Positions 8,216 to 13,005 of a stretch of DNA of 13,005 bases are shown piece by piece. The stretch spans positions 1 to 13,005 of the forward strand of contig CAZGQG010000040.1 in NCBI GenBank assembly GCA_964527205.1, given 5' to 3'. The DNA comes from JARICQ01 sp964527205 (GTDB taxonomy: Bacteria; Bacillota; Clostridia; Tissierellales; Tissierellaceae). Within the stretch, counting starts at the first letter, position 1. Each line of letters starts with the position of its first letter. The position numbers and the translations under genes are program-made. The notes beneath the pieces are model-generated. The model was not told the origin of the DNA and ran no database searches. It was given only the letters and a program-made list of their open reading frames with translations.

Positions 8216-9248
8216 ATTTTACACCTCTTTGCAATAATTCCTCAGGCACTCCAGATATATCTGCTCTTTTATCGTGTAGCCAACAAGATACCTCTTGTGT
8301 TTTGCTAAACACTGTTGTTTCTGGATGCTTAACCCTACACACACTCATTCCAAATTCACATCTTGCTGCAAAGGGACATCCTATAGGTGGATTTATTAGA
8401 TCCGGTGGAGTTCCTGATAGAGAATATAGGGTCTCCTTGTTGCCTGTAGTTAGCTTAGGTACTGATTTCAATAGGGCAAAGGTATAAGGATGCTTTGGAT
8501 TATAGAATATTTCCTCAACTGTACCAGTTTCAACTATTTTACCAGCATACATTACCTGTATCCTATCCGCAACACTTGCTACTACTCCTAAATCATGGGT
8601 AACCAATATAACCCCTGTGTCTAATTCCTTTTGCAAATCAGCAATTAAATCCATGATTTGTGCTTGAATTGTTACATCAAGAGCTGTTGTTGGCTCATCT
8701 GCAATAAGTATCTTGGGACTGCATGCAAGGGCAATTGCAATCATAGCCCTTTGCCTCATTCCTCCTGAAAATTCAAATGGATATTGCTTTAACCTCAGCT
8801 TTGCATTTGGCATACCAACTAATTCCAACATATCAAGTACAAGCCTATTTATCTCCCTCTTAGGCATATCATTGTGCAACAATATGCTCTCAGCAATCTG
8901 CTCTCCAATTTTCATAGTTGGATTTAATGAAGTCATAGGATCTTGAAATATCATTGAGATTTCTTTGCCCCTTATATTAGCCATTTCGTTTTCTTTGTAA
9001 TTGAGAATATTTTTCCCATCAAATTTGATGTATGAATCTTCTTTGCCTACTATTGCTTGGGGTTTTGGTAATAATCCCATAATAGATTTGGCTGTAACAG
9101 TCTTACCACATCCGGATTCTCCTACGATGGCAAGATTTTCACCCTTTTTTAAATAAAAATCTATGCCCCTTACTGCATATGCGGTACCTGCATATGTATT
9201 AAATGAAACATTTAAATTTTTTACTTGTAATATCTTATTTTCGTCCAT
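8205..9248 (-). CDS. oppD: Peptide ABC transporter ATP-binding protein, OppD/DppD type
   Basis: The partner ATPase of the importer. The 347 residues contain Walker A GESGCGKT (43-50), the Q-loop in FQDPMTSLNPTM (101-112), the signature SGGMRQR (161-167), Walker B with D184/E185 (IADEPTTALDVT) and H218 of the switch. The SGGMRQRAMIAIALAC wording and the PTTALDVTIQAQIM run are characteristic of the D-type subunit. The C-terminal domain has four cysteines (C291, C297, C304, C322) that probably hold an iron-sulfur cluster, as in the F partner. The ATG start lies 8 bases after the C permease stop, with an AGGGAGAT binding site. Confidence 0.92.
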   Translation of the reverse strand: MDENKILQVKNLNVSFNTYAGTAYAVRGIDFYLKKGENLAIVGESGCGKTVTAKSIMGLLPKPQAIVGKEDSYIKFDGKNILNYKENEMANIRGKEISMIFQDPMTSLNPTMKIGEQIAESILLHNDMPKREINRLVLDMLELVGMPNAKLRLKQYPFEFSGGMRQRAMIAIALACSPKILIADEPTTALDVTIQAQIMDLIADLQKELDTGVILVTHDLGVVASVADRIQVMYAGKIVETGTVEEIFYNPKHPYTFALLKSVPKLTTGNKETLYSLSGTPPDLINPPIGCPFAARCEFGMSVCRVKHPETTVFSKTQEVSCWLHDKRADISGVPEELLQRGVKYGK

Positions 9249-9256
9249 ATATCTCC

Positions 9257-10213
9257 CTACTTTCTTAACTTTGGATCTAGTGCATCTGAAAGTCCATCGC
9301 CTATTAAGTGAAATGCCAACATTGTTAAAACAATCATTAAACTAGGAAAAAATAGTTCATGAGGATAAAACATTAGCCTTTGTTGACCTGCAGATGCCAA
9401 TGCCCCCCAACTAGTCTTTGGTGCTTCTACCCCTAGTCCTATATAACTAAGAAATGCTTCACCAAAAATAAATCCTGGCACTGACATGGTAATAGTTACC
9501 ATTATTATCCCAAGGGTGTTTGGTAAAAGATGCTTCATGATAATTCTTTTAGTATTTGCTCCTAGGGCCATGGCAGCTTCAACAAAATCTTGTTCTTTTA
9601 TCTGCAGTATTTGTCCCCTTACCATCCTAGTAGTTCCTGTCCATGAAGTAAGGCTCATGGCAAGTACTAAGGAAAAAATACTTCTTCCCAATACCACTGA
9701 AAGTATGAGTACTATGATTAAATAAGGTAAATTACCTATAAATTCAACTAGTCTCATTATTATATCGTCCACTAGGCCACCTTTTAATCCTGCTATAGCC
9801 CCCATTAAGGATCCAATAACAAACATCACTAGTGTACAGCTAAGACCAATCAATATAGAAATTCTTCCACCATAACAAACCCTAGTAAACATATCTCTTC
9901 CCATATCATCTGTTCCAAACCAATACTCACTATTTGGAGTTAGGTTTTTCACTGAAGAATCCATATATTGATAGTCTTTTCCCGAAATTATAGGTCCTAT
10001 ATATATGGTGGCAACTACTAGTATTATCAGGACCAAGCCTAAAAGAGCTAATTTGTTTGACCTAAATCTTCTCCAAACATCTGCCCAATAAGTTAAAGCC
10101 GGCTTGCTTAAATCTTCTCCAGACAGTCCTTCTGTTCCAGTTCTATTAAACATATCATCTGTAATAACTATTTTATCCCTATTAAGTTCCATTGTATTCT
10201 CTAAATTATCCAT
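9257..10213 (-). CDS. oppC: Peptide ABC transporter permease, OppC/DppC type
   Basis: The second membrane subunit of the importer. The 318-residue protein has a cytoplasmic N-terminal extension (1-54), a first membrane helix (about 55-75), the external segment ending in WFGTDDMGRDMFTR (98-111) that marks C-type permeases, and five further helices. The EAA loop that contacts the ATPases is EAAMALGANTKRIIMKHLLPN (212-232), and the C-terminal LIGDGLSDALDPKLRK is also typical. The ATG start follows the B permease gene by 24 bases, with a GAGGT ribosome binding site. Confidence 0.92.
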   Translation of the reverse strand: MDNLENTMELNRDKIVITDDMFNRTGTEGLSGEDLSKPALTYWADVWRRFRSNKLALLGLVLIILVVATIYIGPIISGKDYQYMDSSVKNLTPNSEYWFGTDDMGRDMFTRVCYGGRISILIGLSCTLVMFVIGSLMGAIAGLKGGLVDDIIMRLVEFIGNLPYLIIVLILSVVLGRSIFSLVLAMSLTSWTGTTRMVRGQILQIKEQDFVEAAMALGANTKRIIMKHLLPNTLGIIMVTITMSVPGFIFGEAFLSYIGLGVEAPKTSWGALASAGQQRLMFYPHELFFPSLMIVLTMLAFHLIGDGLSDALDPKLRK

Positions 10214-10237
10214 TTTATTACCTCGCTATTATTTTGT

Positions 10238-11167
10238 CTAAGATTTTGAAATCTTTATTCTTGGATCTACCACACTGTATAAAATATCCACTAAAATCAA
10301 TGCAATAGTATATAGTATTGCAAAAAATATAGTAAGCCCTATTATCATTGTATAATCACTATTTGATACAGCCTTCACATAGTAATTGCCAAGCCCTGGT
10401 ATAGAAAACATCTTTTCTAGTATAAAGGAACCTGCAAATATACCTGCAATTGCCGGACCTATCATTGTAACTATAGGTATCATAGAGTTTCTTAAAATAT
10501 GCTTTCTAACAATTCTTCCTGGTTTACATCCCTTTGCCTTGGCAGTTATAATGTAATCTTCGTTGAGTACAGATATAGTACTATTTCTCATATATTTGGT
10601 ATAACTTGCAATACCTCCAATGGCATATGCTGTTACTGGTAAAATATAATGCTTTAATTCACCCCATCCAAATACTGGAGTCAGCTCCCATTTAAATCCT
10701 ATAAAGTACTGGAGTAACGCCGCAAATACAAAACTTGGTATACATATAGCCAATACAACCGAGACACGTATTATATGATCTCCTAGCTTTTCCCGGTTTA
10801 AGCCCGAGACCAGTCCCAGACATACTCCAATAGTAATCTGTAGGGCTATAGCTATGACCCCTATCTTTGCAGAAATTGGTGCATTTTTTTTGATTACATC
10901 ATTTGCCGATACACCAGTATAAGTAATTGACTCTCCAAAATCTCCAGTAGTTATAAGATCTTTCATATATATAACATACCTTTCAAAAACTGGTTTATCC
11001 AATCCATATTTCACCTTGATAACTTCTTGTGCCTTTTCCGGCATTTGTCCAACTTTTGAAGCAATAGGATCTCCCGGTGCACCTGCAATCAAGAAAAATG
11101 TTGCAGTAATAATTAAAAACAATGTAAATAAAGAATAAGCTGTTCTTTTAATAATAAACCTCAGCAT
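10238..11167 (-). CDS. oppB: Peptide ABC transporter permease, OppB/DppB type
   Basis: The first gene of the predicted sigma-54-driven unit, encoding one membrane channel subunit. The 309 residues start with MLRFIIKRTAYSLFTLF and a first helix (about 8-28) followed by GAPGDPI (29-35), the usual B-type opening. An external loop and five more helices follow. The EAA loop DYIITAKAKGCKPGRIVRKH (204-223) and the family-typical ILEKMFSIPGLGNYYVKAV (249-267) and ILVDILYSVVDPRIK (291-305) are visible. The ATG is preceded by the purine-rich AGGAAAGGTAGG, giving acceptable though not ideal spacing. The predicted sigma-54 start site lies about 95 bases upstream. Confidence 0.92.
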   Translation of the reverse strand: MLRFIIKRTAYSLFTLFLIITATFFLIAGAPGDPIASKVGQMPEKAQEVIKVKYGLDKPVFERYVIYMKDLITTGDFGESITYTGVSANDVIKKNAPISAKIGVIAIALQITIGVCLGLVSGLNREKLGDHIIRVSVVLAICIPSFVFAALLQYFIGFKWELTPVFGWGELKHYILPVTAYAIGGIASYTKYMRNSTISVLNEDYIITAKAKGCKPGRIVRKHILRNSMIPIVTMIGPAIAGIFAGSFILEKMFSIPGLGNYYVKAVSNSDYTMIIGLTIFFAILYTIALILVDILYSVVDPRIKISKS

Positions 11168-11250
11168 GATTAACCTACCTTTCCTGTAAAATATAAGAGC
11201 TTTTAATTTTCAAACTAGTTCTACCCTTATCTATAATATTTTAATACACT

Positions 11251-11260
11251 ACCACCTCCT
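11251..11260 (-). promoter_or_regulatory. Shine-Dalgarno-like purine tract at the predicted 5' end of the leader
   Basis: On the minus strand the sequence AGGAGGTGGT falls within the first dozen or so bases after the predicted sigma-54 start (near 11262) and about 85 bases before the oppB start. The only nearby start codon in position is a GTG giving GTG-TAT-TAA, too short to be a normal gene. It could bind ribosomes and protect the messenger 5' end, as the stabilising Shine-Dalgarno tracts of some Bacillus messages do, or it could translate a minimal leader. Confidence 0.4.
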
Positions 11261-11271
11261 AGTCCTTATAT

Positions 11272-11289
11272 AAGCAATTATCGTGCCAA
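11272..11289 (-). promoter_or_regulatory. Sigma-54 (-24/-12) promoter for the opp unit
   Basis: The minus strand reads TGGCACGATAATTGC (11288 to 11274), an exact match to the sigma-54 consensus TGGCAC-N5-TTGC, with the invariant GG at 11287-11286 and GC at 11275-11274 correctly spaced. Transcription should begin near 11262. The activator gene just upstream carries the sigma-54 interaction loop, and its transcript is closed by a terminator before this promoter. The promoter therefore drives the ABC transporter and probably everything down to the terminator at 59-89. Confidence 0.88.
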
Positions 11290-11313
11290 CAAAATAATAT
11301 GGCCCTAATCCGC

Positions 11314-11323
11314 CTATATAGTC
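11314..11323. repeat. Direct repeat copy 1, candidate activator binding site
   Basis: CTATATAGTC, containing the 8-base palindrome CTATATAG, centred about 56 bases upstream of the predicted start site. An identical 10-mer is at 11393-11402, 79 bases away. Sigma-54 activators bind paired palindromic sites upstream of their promoters, but the AT-rich composition makes chance repetition plausible. Confidence 0.25.
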
Positions 11324-11340
11324 ATCTAAATATATATAAA

Positions 11341-11392
11341 AAAATAAAGCCTAGAAAAGTATTAAATTTCATACTTTTCTAGGCTTTATTTT
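11341..11392 (-). terminator. Strong intrinsic terminator of the activator gene
   Basis: Perfect 22-bp stem (11341-11362 with 11371-11392) around an 8-base loop, starting 25 bases after the activator stop codon. On the minus strand it is followed by a T-rich tract. It separates the activator transcript from the opp unit, so the latter relies on its own promoter. The flanking A-run on the other side could also make it work in reverse. Confidence 0.9.
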
Positions 11393-11402
11393 CTATATAG
11401 TC
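11393..11402. repeat. Direct repeat copy 2, candidate activator binding site
   Basis: Second copy of CTATATAGTC, between the activator stop codon and its terminator stem and centred about 135 bases upstream of the predicted opp start site, a usual distance for an enhancer of a sigma-54 activator. Binding is inferred only from repetition and position. Confidence 0.25.
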
Positions 11403-11417
11403 TGATAAATCGTATTC

Positions 11418-12914
11418 TTATAGATTTTTAGATTTTATATTATATTTTTTTATTTTACTGTGAAGGGTTTGCTTGGGTAAATTTAAATCTCTGGCTGCTT
11501 GAGCACAGTTATTTTTTGCATTTAAAATAGCATCCTCTATAAGCTTTCTTTCATAGTCTTCAACCCTTTGCTTTAGTCCCCTATACCTGTTCCTATTATT
11601 TACAGATTCTATGTTTTTACTATGGGGATTTATGCTACTTATATATGCATGTTCAGATATTTGCAAATCCTCTAATTGTATATAGTCACCATCTACAAAA
11701 TTCATAGCACTTTCAATTTCATTTTGCAATTGTCTTACATTTCCTGGCCAGTCTCTATTTTCAAAAAACTCTAAAACCTTAGTTTCTACACCCCTTATAC
11801 TCTTATTCATTTTTTGATTGCATAAATTTATAAAATACTCTACCAGCATAGGGATATCATCTCTTCTATCATTTAAATTAGGCACATTTAAATTTATTAC
11901 GTTTAGTCTATAGTACAAGTCTTCTCGTAACTTTTTTTCCTCTACAAGTTTTAAAGGATCCACATTTGATGCTGCTACTACTCTAACATCTACTACTTTT
12001 GCCTTTGAGCTTCCAATTCTCCTTACAACTCCATCTTCTATCACACGCAAAAGCTTGGCCTGTAGGCCTAGGTCCATGGAGTTAAGTTCATCTAAAAACA
12101 AAGTTCCACCATTGGCTAATTCAAATAAGCCTTCATTATCCTTGGCTCCAGTAAAACTTCCTTGCATTGTGCCAAACAATATACTCTCCAGCAGACTCTC
12201 AGGTAGGGCACCACAGTTTTGAGCAATAAAAGCTTTTTCTCTTCTATAACTTAAATTATGAATTGATTGTACTACTAGTTCTTTGCCTGTTCCTGTTTGT
12301 CCATAGACAAATACAGAAGAGTCTCCATTTGCAATCTTACTTATTTTTGATTTTAAATCTATGATGGCCTTGCTCTTTCCTATTATATCAAATACATCAT
12401 AAAAAGTTCCATTTTGATTGAAGCTATTATTTCTAGATTCACTGGAATGCAGTGCATTTTGCAAGCTTAAAATATTTTCTGACAACTCTATTGTGCTAGT
12501 CAGGTCTCTAAATATTTCTATAGCTCCTTGAAGCTTTCCATTGCTAATTATTGGAATCGTAGAAGTAACTATAGATACACTCTTATTTACATAATTTACA
12601 TATTTTTGCACTTGATCAATTATAGGTTTTCGTGTATTAAATACCTTGTGAAAGGTACTATTGCTTTTGCCAATATTTGGGAATACTTCTATTATACTTT
12701 TCCCTATGGCTTCTCCAGGATCAAATCCAGTAATATCTCTGCAGCTTTCATTGAAGTATCTTATAGTAAAATCAGAATCTATAATAATTATTCCTTCTTC
12801 TAAATTGTCAGTCATTAATTCCACAATTTTTTTATAATCCAAATCACGGCCCCCTTTAAGATATTGTACTATACGATAAATATTTTGTCCATAATTTCGT
12901 ACTTTTAATTTCAT
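11418..12914 (-). CDS. Sigma-54-dependent activator with PAS sensor, AAA+ and Fis-type DNA-binding domains (RocR/BkdR-like)
   Basis: An enhancer-binding protein that remodels sigma-54 RNA polymerase using ATP. The 498 residues comprise a short N-terminal stretch, a PAS domain (about 27-140, with DNLEEGIIIIDSDFTIRYFN) as the likely ligand sensor, the AAA+ domain (about 172-405) and a Fis-type helix-turn-helix (about 456-491). Visible motifs are Walker A GQTGTGKE (205-212), the sigma-54 contact loop GSFTGA (252-257, a serine variant of GAFTGA), Walker B GTLFLDELNSM (270-280), the REDLYYRL arginine-finger region (330-337) and WPGNVRQL (389-396). The LFLDELNSM wording resembles the RocR/BkdR group that controls amino acid catabolism. 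The ATG start has no clear ribosome binding site and an in-frame stop just before it. A TTG at 12840-12842 with GGGGG 7 bases upstream would give 474 residues. The target is most likely the adjacent opp promoter. Confidence 0.88.
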   Translation of the reverse strand: MKLKVRNYGQNIYRIVQYLKGGRDLDYKKIVELMTDNLEEGIIIIDSDFTIRYFNESCRDITGFDPGEAIGKSIIEVFPNIGKSNSTFHKVFNTRKPIIDQVQKYVNYVNKSVSIVTSTIPIISNGKLQGAIEIFRDLTSTIELSENILSLQNALHSSESRNNSFNQNGTFYDVFDIIGKSKAIIDLKSKISKIANGDSSVFVYGQTGTGKELVVQSIHNLSYRREKAFIAQNCGALPESLLESILFGTMQGSFTGAKDNEGLFELANGGTLFLDELNSMDLGLQAKLLRVIEDGVVRRIGSSKAKVVDVRVVAASNVDPLKLVEEKKLREDLYYRLNVINLNVPNLNDRRDDIPMLVEYFINLCNQKMNKSIRGVETKVLEFFENRDWPGNVRQLQNEIESAMNFVDGDYIQLEDLQISEHAYISSINPHSKNIESVNNRNRYRGLKQRVEDYERKLIEDAILNAKNNCAQAARDLNLPKQTLHSKIKKYNIKSKNL

Positions 12915-13005
12915 TCTTTATTTAAAGATTTTTATATAAGTTTATCTATTTGACCACTTTTATCAAATGGCTCTTAAAGCAGCAAGAAATAATAAAAATA
13001 AGCAT

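Noticed and set aside
11205..11219. Possible CodY box (AATTTTC half-site) in the opp leader
   Set aside because: The 15-mer differs from AATTTTCWGAAAATT at four positions, mostly in the second half; in such AT-rich DNA this is not convincing.
12967..12985. TGGCTC followed by GC, resembling a plus-strand sigma-54 promoter pointing out of the window
   Set aside because: The distance between the GG and GC pairs is wrong by one to two bases and the -12 part lacks TTGC.
12912..13005. Sigma-A promoter for the activator (TTGATA upstream)
   Set aside because: TTGATA is present on the minus strand but 17 bases on there is only AAACTT, and TATATA is 22 bases away; too weak to list as a feature.

Overview
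The window is AT-rich (roughly one third G+C by eye). All ten supported genes lie on the minus strand, with short gaps, small overlaps and strong GGAGG-type ribosome binding sites. The codon use, the lipoprotein-anchored solute-binding protein and the RocR/BkdR-type sigma-54 activator suggest a low-GC Gram-positive anaerobe of the Clostridia/Tissierellia kind that lives on peptides and amino acids. The species cannot be told from this sequence.

Read in the direction of transcription (high to low coordinates), the layout is: (1) a PAS/AAA+/Fis sigma-54 activator at 12914-11418, closed by a strong intrinsic terminator at 11392-11341; (2) a 250-base control region (11417-11168) holding an exact -24/-12 sigma-54 promoter and a leader that begins with a Shine-Dalgarno-like purine tract; (3) a complete oligopeptide/dipeptide ABC importer in the order permease B, permease C, ATPase D, ATPase F, lipoprotein A (11167-5403); (4) two tandem, translationally coupled amidohydrolase-family proteins (5297-3019), the first of which has lost every expected metal ligand while the second keeps them all; (5) an EutH-family membrane protein with no other ethanolamine genes beside it; (6) a three-domain Xaa-Pro aminopeptidase; (7) a bidirectional terminator at 59-89, with a small GC-rich hairpin segment beyond it at the window edge.

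Inferred overall role: the activator senses an unknown small molecule through its PAS domain and switches on a nine-gene transcription unit from the sigma-54 promoter. The ABC system imports peptides or peptide-like compounds. The Xaa-Pro aminopeptidase and the intact amidohydrolase process them in the cytoplasm. The EutH-like protein moves an unidentified small substrate or product. The metal-site-less amidohydrolase next to an intact paralogue, and the stand-alone EutH homologue, are the two least expected parts and may mark a poorly described catabolic module.

No RNA genes, CRISPR arrays, complete mobile elements or broken genes were seen. No stretch without a gene exceeds 300 bases.
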